Source: Pseudorhodoferax sp965279475 (lineage in GTDB: Bacteria; Pseudomonadota; Gammaproteobacteria; Burkholderiales; Burkholderiaceae_C). From it: a stretch of DNA of 64,000 nt. Positions within the stretch are counted from its first letter, which is position 1, and each line of letters opens with the position of its first letter. The notes under the pieces are model-generated. The model saw only the letters and a list, made by a program, of their open reading frames with translations, did no database searches and was not told the origin of the DNA. A program made the position numbers and the translations under genes. The DNA is taken from positions 2,728,001 to 2,792,000 of the forward strand of contig CBDIIA010000003.1 of the NCBI GenBank assembly GCA_965279475.1. Reading direction: 5' to 3'. Below are positions 11,287 through 19,328 of this stretch, in pieces.

Positions 11287-12164
11287 TGCCGCCTGCCGCC
11301 TACCGCATGACCGACACCCTCAAAACCCTCTCCGAACACCGCTGCTTCGGCGGCACACAGACCTTCCAGCAGCACGATTCGGCCGAGATCGGCCTGCCGA
11401 TGCGCTTCTCGGTGTTCCTGCCGCCGCAGGCGGCCGCGGGCCCGGTGCCGGCGCTGCTGTACCTGGCAGGACTGACCTGCAACGAAGAGACCTTCATGGT
11501 CAAGGCCGGCGCGCAACGCGCCGCCGCCGCGCACGGCCTGGCGCTGATCGCACCCGACACCAGCCCGCGCGGCGCCCAGGTGCCGGGCGAGGCCGACAGT
11601 TGGGACTTCGGCGTCGGCGCCGGCTTCTACCTCGATGCCACGCAAGCACCCTGGGCCACGCACTGGCGTACCGAGAGCTGGATCATCCGCGAGCTGCTGC
11701 CGCTGCTGGCGGCGCACTTCCCGATCGACCGCGCACGGCTGGGCATCTTCGGCCATTCGATGGGTGGCCATGGCGCGCTGACGCTGGCGCTGCGCCACCC
11801 CGGCACGTTCAAGACCCTGTCGGCCTTCGCGCCGATCTGTGCGCCGACGCAGTGCGCCTGGGGCGAGAAGGCCTTCAGCGGCTACCTCGGCGCCGACCGG
11901 TCGACTTGGGGGCCGCACGATGCCAGCGCGCTGATGCAATCGCAGGCCACGGTGCCATACCCGCAAGGCATCCTCGTCGACCAGGGCCTGGCCGACAAGT
12001 TCCTGGCCGACCAGCTGCATCCCGAGCTGTTCGAGGCCGCCTGCCGGCAGGCCGGCCAGCCATTGACCCTGCGCCGCCACGCCGGCTACGACCACGGCTA
12101 CTACTTCATCCAGAGTTTCATGGCCGACCATCTGGCGCACCATGCGGCCGGCCTCGGCCTCTAG
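11286..12164 (+). CDS. fghA: S-formylglutathione hydrolase
   Basis: A 292-residue esterase-D-family enzyme that hydrolyses S-formylglutathione to formate and glutathione. The nucleophile S158 is in GHSMGG. D237 (QGLADKFL) and H270 (GYDHGYY) complete the triad at spacings matching known family members. LLYLAGLTCNEETF and DTSPRG are also diagnostic. The ATG at 11286 overlaps the upstream stop by one base; ATG 11307 (MTDTLKTL) would give 285 residues and is equally acceptable. It completes the formaldehyde pathway begun by the dehydrogenase upstream. Confidence 0.94.
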   Translation: MPPAAYRMTDTLKTLSEHRCFGGTQTFQQHDSAEIGLPMRFSVFLPPQAAAGPVPALLYLAGLTCNEETFMVKAGAQRAAAAHGLALIAPDTSPRGAQVPGEADSWDFGVGAGFYLDATQAPWATHWRTESWIIRELLPLLAAHFPIDRARLGIFGHSMGGHGALTLALRHPGTFKTLSAFAPICAPTQCAWGEKAFSGYLGADRSTWGPHDASALMQSQATVPYPQGILVDQGLADKFLADQLHPELFEAACRQAGQPLTLRRHAGYDHGYYFIQSFMADHLAHHAAGLGL

Positions 12165-12182
12165 GCCTGCCCACCGCGCCCG

Positions 12183-12677
12183 ATGGCTTCGAAACCCGCA
12201 CCCGACCGCACGCCGGCATTCCGCCCGCTGCTGAGCTACGAAGTCAACCACACGTCCGATCTGCTGCGGCGCAGCGCGGCGATGCGGTTCCGGCGCGAGT
12301 TCGACGTGAGCCTGACCGAGTGGCGCACGCTGGCGCTGATCGAGCACCTGCAGCCGGTGACGCTACGCGACCTGGTGGCCTATGCCAGCACCGACAAGGC
12401 GCAGATCAGCCGCATCGTCACCGCGCTGGTAGCGCGAGGTTGGGTCCAACGCGCGGCCCACGCATCCGATGCGCGGTCGGCGCAGCTGGCGCTGAGCACC
12501 GGAGGAACGAAGACCATCCGCGGACTGGCACGTGCGGCGAACGCCCGGGACAAGGCGTTTCGTGCCTGCCTGAGCGAGGAAGAGGCGGCGCAACTGGTGC
12601 GGATGCTGGCCAGACTCAAGGCTTGTGCAGAAGGTTTGATCAAGGACGAGGAACAGCGGTCGCCACGCAGGGGCTAG
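12183..12677 (+). CDS. MarR-family transcriptional regulator
   Basis: A 164-residue winged-helix regulator. The MarR signature is visible as SLTEWRTLALIEHL, DLVAYASTDKAQISRIVTAL (recognition helix about 68-86) and a wing containing DARSAQLAL. The ATG at 12183 is 18 bases after the hydrolase stop, so it may be co-transcribed with the formaldehyde genes and could respond to aldehydes or aromatic acids; that is inference. Its stop codon overlaps the stop of the convergent LysR gene through the palindrome CTAG. Confidence 0.88.
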   Translation: MASKPAPDRTPAFRPLLSYEVNHTSDLLRRSAAMRFRREFDVSLTEWRTLALIEHLQPVTLRDLVAYASTDKAQISRIVTALVARGWVQRAAHASDARSAQLALSTGGTKTIRGLARAANARDKAFRACLSEEEAAQLVRMLARLKACAEGLIKDEEQRSPRRG

Positions 12678-13633
12678 GCCTCGGCGGACGGCTGCGCGCC
12701 CCCACCGAAGCCGCGTAACGCAGCGGCGAGTGCCACCACCAGGGGCGGCGGCAACCCTGCGGAGCGGCGTGTGTACAGGCCCAGCGATGGCATCTGGATC
12801 ACCGGCTCCACGGGCAAGCGACGAACGCCGCCGCGTGCCAGTTCATCGTGCGCCTGCTCGACGCGCACGGCGCCCACCAACGCCGGATCGAGCCGCAGGA
12901 GACTGCCGATGGTGACGGATGACACCACCTCGATCGCAGGTTGCGGGGGCTCCAGACCGTCGTTGAGAAATGCCGTCATGAGGGCCTGCCGCACCAGGGT
13001 GTCCTTGGGAGGCGCGATCCAGGCCACCGCATGGAGATCGCGCCATGCCAGCCGTCGCCGTCGCGCCAGCGGGTGCTCCTCTGCGCAAACCACACACAGC
13101 TCGTCGCGCAGCAGCAGTTCCGGACGCAGCTGGGCCAGCAACTTGCTGGTCATGAGTTCAGGCGTGACGGCGCCGAAGACGCAATCGAGCTCGCCGTCGA
13201 GCAAATGCTGCAGCAGGTCGCGTACACGCCCTTCATGGACCACCACGCGCACGCCGGCATGCTGGCGGCGCAGGCGGGCAATGGCCTGGGGTACCGACGC
13301 CGTGACGGAGAGCGTTCCGAGCCGCAGCGCACCCGTGGCGCCCGCACCCAGGGCCTCGACCTCTTCCTGGCCCCGGGCAAGCTCCCCGAGGATCACCCGC
13401 GCCCGGTAGATCGCCGCTTCGCCTTGCGCATTCGCCTTGAGACCCTGAGGGCTGCGCTCGAACAACCTTGCACCGAAGCCAACCTCGATCTCGGCGAGCA
13501 TCTTGCTCAGCGCTGGCTGACTCAGGTGCAACCGTCCTGCTGCCGCCCGCATCGTGCCTGCATCGACGAGCGCCACCAGCAACTCGAGATGGCGCAGCCT
13601 GAGCCGCCGTACCAGATAGTGGGTCGAATGCAT
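12674..13633 (-). CDS. LysR-family transcriptional regulator
   Basis: A 319-residue complete LysR protein. The N-terminal helix-turn-helix reads LRHLELLVALVDAGTMRAAA then LHLSQPALSKMLAEIE (about 12-50), followed by FERSPQGLK. The effector domain resembles the GbpR/aromatic-acid group (TGALRLGTLSVTASVP). The start at 13633 (MHSTHYLVRR) is preferred over an in-frame ATG 36 bases upstream. It is divergent from a CoA-transferase/Bug/esterase operon with 112 bases between start codons and most likely controls that operon. Confidence 0.9.
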   Translation of the reverse strand: MHSTHYLVRRLRLRHLELLVALVDAGTMRAAAGRLHLSQPALSKMLAEIEVGFGARLFERSPQGLKANAQGEAAIYRARVILGELARGQEEVEALGAGATGALRLGTLSVTASVPQAIARLRRQHAGVRVVVHEGRVRDLLQHLLDGELDCVFGAVTPELMTSKLLAQLRPELLLRDELCVVCAEEHPLARRRRLAWRDLHAVAWIAPPKDTLVRQALMTAFLNDGLEPPQPAIEVVSSVTIGSLLRLDPALVGAVRVEQAHDELARGGVRRLPVEPVIQMPSLGLYTRRSAGLPPPLVVALAAALRGFGGGAQPSAEA

Positions 13634-13659
13634 CGGACAAACGCTTTCGCGCAGCGTGG

Positions 13660-13671
13660 GGGTGATCACCC
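13660..13671. promoter_or_regulatory. Perfect 12-base palindrome in a LysR divergent promoter region
   Basis: GGGTGATCACCC at 13660-13671 is self-complementary and lies 27 bases upstream of the LysR start, in the gap shared with the CoA-transferase gene. Position fits an autoregulatory LysR site. It does not follow the simple T-N11-A form, so assignment is tentative. Confidence 0.4.
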
Positions 13672-13745
13672 AACCCTATCACGACATCAGGATTATTGAA
13701 TTTCCACGCATCACGCGGCGGCTTATGGTCAGCCCCGTGACACAC

Positions 13746-14948
13746 ATGACGACTCGTGCAGCCAGCCCACCGTCCGCGCCACTGACGGGCATTCGGGTCA
13801 TTGATCTCGGGCAATACATTGCCGGCCCCGGCACGGCGATGGCGTTGGCCGAACTGGGCGCCAGCGTCACCAAGATAGAGCCGCTCACCGGCGACCAGGC
13901 GCGCCACATCGGCCGCTACGGCGAGTCGATGATCCGGGCGTACAACCGCGGCAAGCACTCGATTGCGCTGGACCTGAAACACGAAACCGGACGCGACGTT
14001 GCCATGCGGCTGATCTCGCAGAGCGACGTCGTGGTACAAAACCTGCGGCCCGGCGCGGTCGAGAAGCTGGGGCTTGGGGCGTCGCAAGTCCGCATGCTGC
14101 ATCCGCGGGTCATCTATCTGTCTATCTCGGGCTTTGCCAGCAGCAGCCCATCGCACGGGCGCCCCGGCTATGACATCGCGGCCCAGGCCGAAAGCGGCCT
14201 GATGTCCGTCACCGGCGAACCGGATGGACTGCCACAGAAAGTCGGCGTGCCGATCGTGGATGCCGCCGCAGCACAGCTTGGCGCGCAAGCGGTGCTGGCA
14301 GCGCTGTTTGCAAGGGAACGCACGGGTCTCGGCGAGACGCTGGAAGTGTCGCTGCTCGAGACCGCGCTGCATCTGCAGGCAGCCACCTGGTGCGAGTATC
14401 TCGGCGGGGCGCCGGAGCCCACGCGCATGGGGCACGGGCAGCCCCACAACGCGCCCGCAGCGGAGATCGTCGCCACGCGCGATGGGCACATCGTGCTGTC
14501 CGCCTACGCAGAAGAGCACTGGCAGCGGCTGTGCCGCATCCTCGGGCGCGAAGCGCTCGCCAGCGATCCACGCTTTGCCACCAACGCCAGGCGCGTCGCG
14601 CACCGCGGCGAACTGCGCGCCGTCCTGCAGGACTGCCTGTCGGGCTACAGCAGCCAGGAGTGCGTGGATCTGCTCGGCGGCCAGCAGATCGTCGTGGGCG
14701 CGGTGCGGCGTTACCGCGACGTGCGCGACAGCGCGGATCTTGCCGCCAGCAGCTTGCTGGTCGAGGCCGTGTCACCGGATGGCCAGAGCTACCGTGCCCT
14801 GGGCCGCCCCTACCGGTTCGGTGATACGCCGAGCCTCGCGCTCGCTGCCGCACCCGGCTGCGGGGCGGACAGCACCGCCGTGCTGGCCAATGCAGGCTAT
14901 ACCGACCAGGAAATCGCCGCGCTGCGCGAACGGCGCATCGTCGCCTGA
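13746..14948 (+). CDS. CaiB/BaiF family CoA-transferase
   Basis: A 400-residue class III CoA-transferase. The start region gives LTGIRVIDLGQYIAGP, then ASVTKIEPLTGDQAR and AYNRGKHSIALDL. The probable catalytic aspartate is D172 in PIVDAAAAQLG. ATG 13746 was chosen because homology starts a dozen residues later; upstream in-frame ATGs at 13725 and 13656 would extend into the regulatory gap. It is divergent from a LysR regulator and followed 43 bases later by a Bug protein, so activation of an imported acid to its CoA ester is the likely job. Confidence 0.88.
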   Translation: MTTRAASPPSAPLTGIRVIDLGQYIAGPGTAMALAELGASVTKIEPLTGDQARHIGRYGESMIRAYNRGKHSIALDLKHETGRDVAMRLISQSDVVVQNLRPGAVEKLGLGASQVRMLHPRVIYLSISGFASSSPSHGRPGYDIAAQAESGLMSVTGEPDGLPQKVGVPIVDAAAAQLGAQAVLAALFARERTGLGETLEVSLLETALHLQAATWCEYLGGAPEPTRMGHGQPHNAPAAEIVATRDGHIVLSAYAEEHWQRLCRILGREALASDPRFATNARRVAHRGELRAVLQDCLSGYSSQECVDLLGGQQIVVGAVRRYRDVRDSADLAASSLLVEAVSPDGQSYRALGRPYRFGDTPSLALAAAPGCGADSTAVLANAGYTDQEIAALRERRIVA

Positions 14949-14991
14949 TGCGAAGCACTGCGCGCCCCATCACAAAAAAGGAGACAACGAC

Positions 14992-15966
14992 ATGGAACTG
15001 AATCGACGCCAACTGCTGGCAACGATGGGCGCATCCCTCACACCGCTCGCGTTGCCGGCACAGGGGCAATCCTGGCCGAGCCGGCCGATCCGCCTGATCT
15101 CGCCGTATGGTGCAGGCGGCGCCAGCGACGTCCTCACGCGTGTGCTGGGCGAATTCCTCGCCGGCCGCCTGGGGCAGCCGGTCGTGGTGGAGAACAGGCC
15201 GGGGGCCGGCACCCGCATTGCCAACGACCAGGTGTCGAAGGCAGCGCCTGACGGCTATACGATCCTGCACGCGGCTGCGCCGATCGCGATCGGCGAGTCG
15301 CTGTACCCGAACCTTCCCTACGACCTGCGCAAGAGCTTCGAGCCGATCCTCAGCACGGCGATCGCGCCGCTGTTCCTCGTCGTCAACGCCAGCGCGCCCT
15401 ACAAGACACTGGCCGAGTTCGTTCAGTGGGGCAAGGCCAATCCGAACGGCTTCACCTTCGGATCGCCCGGCGCCGGCTCCGCGCCGCACCTCACCGCCGA
15501 ATTGTTCGTGCGTGCGGCCGGTGCCAAGGGTCTGGTGGTCCAGTTCCAGGGAGACGCGCCTGCCTACACCGAACTGCTGGCGGGGCGCATCGATGCCACG
15601 CTGACCGCTATCTCGACGGCGGTGCCGCACGTGGAGGCCGGCAAGCTGCGCGTCCTGGCAGTGGCTAACGAGAAGCGAACCCCGCTGCAGCCCGGCACCC
15701 CGACGTTCGTGGAGTCCGGGCTTGCGACGGTCGTCGGTTATGGCTGGTACGGCCTCATGGCACCCGCGGGGACACCGGCTGCGATCGTGCAGCGCATCAA
15801 CACAGAGGCCAACGGCGTGCTGGCGGAGGCCGAGGTCCGCAAGAAAGCCGAAGCAGCGGGCCTGCAGCTTCGCGGCGGGTCGGCAGCCGAGTTCCGCGGC
15901 TTCGTCGACAGCGAGTCCCGGAAATGGGCGCAGATCATCAAGCTCGCCAACATCAAGCCCGACTAG
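14992..15966 (+). CDS. Bug/TctC-family periplasmic solute-binding protein
   Basis: A 324-residue binding protein. The signal is MELNRRQLLATMGASLTPLALPAQGQS, with a twin arginine and cleavage near residue 26. Bug signatures follow: IRLISPYGAGGASDVLTR, VENRPGAGT, and LYPNLPYDLRKSFEPI. AAGGAGA is eight bases upstream of ATG 14992. It lies between a CoA-transferase and a carboxylesterase lipoprotein in one direction, implying uptake of the acid released by the esterase. No TctAB permease is nearby. Confidence 0.88.
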   Translation: MELNRRQLLATMGASLTPLALPAQGQSWPSRPIRLISPYGAGGASDVLTRVLGEFLAGRLGQPVVVENRPGAGTRIANDQVSKAAPDGYTILHAAAPIAIGESLYPNLPYDLRKSFEPILSTAIAPLFLVVNASAPYKTLAEFVQWGKANPNGFTFGSPGAGSAPHLTAELFVRAAGAKGLVVQFQGDAPAYTELLAGRIDATLTAISTAVPHVEAGKLRVLAVANEKRTPLQPGTPTFVESGLATVVGYGWYGLMAPAGTPAAIVQRINTEANGVLAEAEVRKKAEAAGLQLRGGSAAEFRGFVDSESRKWAQIIKLANIKPD

Positions 15967-15975
15967 GAGCTCCGC

Positions 15976-17712
15976 ATGAAGCGCTTGTGTTCCTGGATGG
16001 CGCTGTCGCTGGCGCTGATGCTCGCTGGCTGTGCCGGCATGGGTGGCGACGCTGGCACCGTGCGGCGTGCGACCTCGCTGGGCACGGTGATCGGCGTCGA
16101 CCATTCCGCCAGCGACGGCACCTACAGCTGGCGGGGCATTCCGTTCGCCGCGCCACCGGTCGGCGAACTGCGCTGGAGGGCACCGGCCGACCCGGCACCC
16201 TGGACACAGCCGCGCAGCACGGACCGCTTCGCCGCAGCCTGCGTGCAGACCGGCCGCCTGTACGGACCCGGCACGAACAACCGGTTCGACGAGACCGTCG
16301 GGACCAGCCTGGGCCAGACCTCGGGTTCCGAAGACTGCCTGTACCTGAACGTGTGGCAGCCGTCGGCCCGTTCGATGGCTGCGCGGCCCGTGATCGTCTT
16401 CGTGCATGGCGGCAGCAACATCACGGGCTATACCGCAGACCCGTTGTACGACGGCGCTGCGCTGGCCCGCGATGCGGGAGCCGTGGTCGTGACAGTCGCC
16501 TACCGTCTGGGCATCTTCGGCTTCCTCGACCTGCCGGCGCTCAAGACGGGCGATGCGCTGGACGACTCCGGCAATTTCGCATTGCTCGATATCGTCAAGG
16601 CGCTGGAGTTCGTGCAGCGCGACATTGCCGCCTTCGGTGGCGACCCTCGACGCGTCACGCTGATGGGCCAGTCGGCCGGCGCGGTGAACGTGTACGCGCT
16701 GCTGAGCTCACCCCTGGTGGCGTCCCGGCCGCAGCCCCTGTTCCACCGCGTGGTGGCACTGAGCGGCGGCATCTCCACCGCAGCCTCGTTGCCGCCAGGT
16801 GCGATCCCCGGCATTCTGCCGCGCCCCGTCTGGACGGCGCGCGGCCAGGCCCTGCTGGTGCAGTCGCTGGGGGCCGACGGGTCGGCGGCCGATCCCGCCG
16901 CCGCCAGCGCACTGGCGGGGCGCATGGCCCCCGCCGAACACGCACGGTACCTGCGGGCCAGATCGGCCGACGCGTTGTTGAGCGTGGTCCGCGTCCGGAT
17001 GACGCCGCTGGGCATGGCGGCCTCCAACCCGATCCCCGACGGCACCGTGGTCGCCACCGATCCGATCGCGGCCATCCGTGCAGGCCGCCATGTCCGGGTG
17101 CCAGTCCTCGCGGGAACGACACGCGATGAAACCAAGCTGTTCCCCGCCCTGCTCGCGATGCGCCCGGAACTCGGCGGAACGAGTGGCCGCCTGCTCGACG
17201 ATGCGGCCGTCTTCCGCCTGGTGTACCAGTACGACCCCGCCGCGCCGCCGGCCACCCGTATCGAAGATTGGGTGCCCCGTGTCTACCTGCCGACCGACAA
17301 GCCGGTCACCGGCTTCGATGCACGCTCGCAGGCATTGAACCGCCTCTGGTTCGAAGCCATCCGCAACGACGTGCTGAATGCGCTGCACGAGCGGCAGGAC
17401 ACCGTCTGGAGCTACCGCTTCGACTGGGACGCGCTTCCCGCTCCGTTCGACGTCATCTTCGGAGCGGCCCATACATTCGACCTGCCCTTCATCCTGGGCA
17501 ATTTCGGGCCGAGCCTTTATGCCCGGATCATGTTCACGCAGACGAACGCGCCCGGCCGACTCGCGCTGTCTGCGGCCATGGTGCAATCGCTCGGCGCATT
17601 TGCAGCCAGCGGCGATCCGAACACGGCAGCGCTGGGAACGGCCTGGCCGACGTGGCCAAGGTCCCTGGTGTTCGACGCCGACGCGGCGCACGCCACCATC
17701 AGGGCCGAATAG
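15976..17712 (+). CDS. Type B carboxylesterase, predicted lipoprotein
   Basis: A 578-residue member of the carboxylesterase/cholinesterase family. The N-terminus is a lipoprotein signal ending in LAGC (C19), so the enzyme should be membrane-anchored in the periplasm or outer membrane. The oxyanion HGGS is at 144-147, SEDCLYLNVW at 118-127, and the nucleophile S233 is in MGQSAGA. It starts nine bases after the Bug gene with an AGGAGC site and belongs to the same operon. A surface esterase releasing an acid that the Bug protein binds and the CoA-transferase activates is a coherent inference. Confidence 0.88.
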   Translation: MKRLCSWMALSLALMLAGCAGMGGDAGTVRRATSLGTVIGVDHSASDGTYSWRGIPFAAPPVGELRWRAPADPAPWTQPRSTDRFAAACVQTGRLYGPGTNNRFDETVGTSLGQTSGSEDCLYLNVWQPSARSMAARPVIVFVHGGSNITGYTADPLYDGAALARDAGAVVVTVAYRLGIFGFLDLPALKTGDALDDSGNFALLDIVKALEFVQRDIAAFGGDPRRVTLMGQSAGAVNVYALLSSPLVASRPQPLFHRVVALSGGISTAASLPPGAIPGILPRPVWTARGQALLVQSLGADGSAADPAAASALAGRMAPAEHARYLRARSADALLSVVRVRMTPLGMAASNPIPDGTVVATDPIAAIRAGRHVRVPVLAGTTRDETKLFPALLAMRPELGGTSGRLLDDAAVFRLVYQYDPAAPPATRIEDWVPRVYLPTDKPVTGFDARSQALNRLWFEAIRNDVLNALHERQDTVWSYRFDWDALPAPFDVIFGAAHTFDLPFILGNFGPSLYARIMFTQTNAPGRLALSAAMVQSLGAFAASGDPNTAALGTAWPTWPRSLVFDADAAHATIRAE

Positions 17713-17789
17713 AGCGATCAGAGCGAAGCTCACGCCGTTCCCTGCCAGAGGGCGGGACGGCCCGAGACGGTGGCAGGCGCCCCCTCGCT

Positions 17790-17818
17790 GCAGCGCCCTC
17801 CGGGCTTTCCAGCGCTGC
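17790..17818 (-). terminator. Hairpin at the end of the Rieske oxygenase gene
   Basis: GCAGCGC (17790-17796) pairs with GCGCTGC (17812-17818), with an inner CCC/GGG stem. It begins at the stop codon of the minus-strand Rieske gene and lies between two convergent transcripts. There is no T tract on either strand, so this is only a possible terminator. Confidence 0.3.
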
Positions 17819-19023
17819 TACACGTCGTGGAAGTTGCCGGCCTCGAACCGCATCACTGCATCGGCCGGGTCGAACGACACGCCGGCCGGGTCTTCGCCGC
17901 GCGCCACCAGCGCCATCTGCTGCGTGAAGAAGCGACGCAGCATCGCGACGCCCTTGTCGCTGCCGGCCAGGTGCTCTTCGGAATGGGCGGTGATGTCGCC
18001 CTGCCCTTTCTGTGCCTCGTAGTCGCCGGGGAAGTCGCGGTGCTCGGCCTCGCTCAGCTCGTGCCAGAGCTTGCCGTTCTGCCGGGAGCGAAACCCCGTC
18101 AGCTCGCCCGGCGTGCGCACGCGCGCCACCGTGTAGATGCGAAACGAGGTGTCGTCGATCGGCAGCACGAAGCCGATCGACTCGACCCGCGCGTACTGAC
18201 CCACCCGCGGGTTGGGCACCACACGCAGCGTGGGGATGCAGGCCTCGGTCACGCGGCGGAAAGTGGAGCCGTCGTCCAGCGTGCGCAGCGACGTCACCTT
18301 CACGCCGATCGGCGAATAGTCGAAGCTGATGGTCGGTGCGCGCAGCATGATGTCGGTGAACTGCGCGCCCGAGAAGCTGCCGTGCAGCACCAGCACGTGG
18401 TACGGATCGACCACGTTCTCGTAGTGCTGGAACCAGTTGCAGTCGACCACCACCGGGCCGCCGCCGCCGATGCTCTGGTCGTCGGCCTCGAGCAGTTCGC
18501 CGGGTTCGAGCTGCTCAAACGGCTCGAACGCCGGCAACACCGGCTGCCGTGCCGGCGGCCCCATGTAGGCCCAGATGAGGCCATAACGCTCCTGCACCGT
18601 GTAGCCCGGCTGGCGCACGCGGTCGCGCTGCAGCCCGCCCTGCGGCTCGCAGGGCTGCTCGATGCACTGGCCCTGCGGGCCGAACTTCCAGCCGTGGTAG
18701 CAGCAGCGGATGCCGTCGTCCTCGACCTTGCCGTACAGCAGCGTGGTGCCGCGGTGCGCGCAGCGCGGGTGCAGCAGGGCCGGTTCGCCGCGCCCGGTGC
18801 GAAACAGGATCAGCTCTTCCCCCAGCACGCGGATCAGCCGCGGCGTGCTGCCGGCGTCTGCCGCCAGGCCGACCGGATGCCAGTAGCGCCGCAACAGCTC
18901 GCCCATCGGCGTGCCGCGGCCGACGCGGGTGAGATCGTCGCGCGAGGTGGGGGCGGCCAGTTCGTAGGCGCTGCGCAAGGCCTGCAGCGGCTGATAGGTC
19001 ATCACGGATTCGGTGGAGTGCAT
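17818..19023 (-). CDS. Rieske 2Fe-2S aromatic oxygenase, alpha subunit (phthalate/vanillate type)
   Basis: A 401-residue terminal oxygenase. The Rieske centre is C88-x-H90 and C107-x2-H110 (CCYHGW). The mononuclear iron site is NWFQHYENVVDPYHVLVLH with E202, D206, H209 and H214. It starts with the family opening RGTPMGELLRRYW. It should hydroxylate or O-demethylate an aromatic acid using electrons from a ferredoxin. A separate plant-type ferredoxin gene lies 17 bases upstream and a Bug gene before that, all in one operon. No flavin reductase gene is present in the cluster, which is unusual for this class. Confidence 0.9.
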   Translation of the reverse strand: MHSTESVMTYQPLQALRSAYELAAPTSRDDLTRVGRGTPMGELLRRYWHPVGLAADAGSTPRLIRVLGEELILFRTGRGEPALLHPRCAHRGTTLLYGKVEDDGIRCCYHGWKFGPQGQCIEQPCEPQGGLQRDRVRQPGYTVQERYGLIWAYMGPPARQPVLPAFEPFEQLEPGELLEADDQSIGGGGPVVVDCNWFQHYENVVDPYHVLVLHGSFSGAQFTDIMLRAPTISFDYSPIGVKVTSLRTLDDGSTFRRVTEACIPTLRVVPNPRVGQYARVESIGFVLPIDDTSFRIYTVARVRTPGELTGFRSRQNGKLWHELSEAEHRDFPGDYEAQKGQGDITAHSEEHLAGSDKGVAMLRRFFTQQMALVARGEDPAGVSFDPADAVMRFEAGNFHDV

Positions 19024-19040
19024 GGCGGGGTCTTCAGGGT

Positions 19041-19328
19041 TCACAGATCGAGCGTGAGGCTGTCGCCTGCCGCGCGCGAGCAGCAGATCAGCATCGTGGT
19101 GCCGCTGGCGCGTTCGCTGTCGCTCAGCAGCATGTCGCGGTGGTCGGGCACACCGGCCAGCACGCGGGTTTCGCAGGTGCCGCAGATGCCCTGCTGGCAT
19201 GAATTGGGCACGTCGACGCCGTCGAGCAGCAGCACGTCGAGGATGCTGTCGTCCTCGCCGATGCGCACGGTGCGGCCGCTGCGCGCCAGCACCACATCGA
19301 AAGCGTGTTCGGTTGTCGCCGCGCTCAT
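19041..19328 (-). CDS. Stand-alone plant-type 2Fe-2S ferredoxin
   Basis: A 95-residue protein with the plant-type cluster pattern C44-x4-C49-x2-C52 and C82 (CQQGICGTC, then ICCSRA). Sequence flavour matches the C-terminal ferredoxin domain of phthalate-dioxygenase-reductase/VanB-type enzymes, but the FMN and NAD domains of those proteins are absent. The upstream frame belongs to the Bug gene, so this is a genuine short protein. Its ATG overlaps the Bug stop by four bases (ATGA). It most likely feeds electrons to the neighbouring Rieske oxygenase and must itself be reduced by an enzyme encoded elsewhere. Confidence 0.87.
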   Translation of the reverse strand: MSAATTEHAFDVVLARSGRTVRIGEDDSILDVLLLDGVDVPNSCQQGICGTCETRVLAGVPDHRDMLLSDSERASGTTMLICCSRAAGDSLTLDL

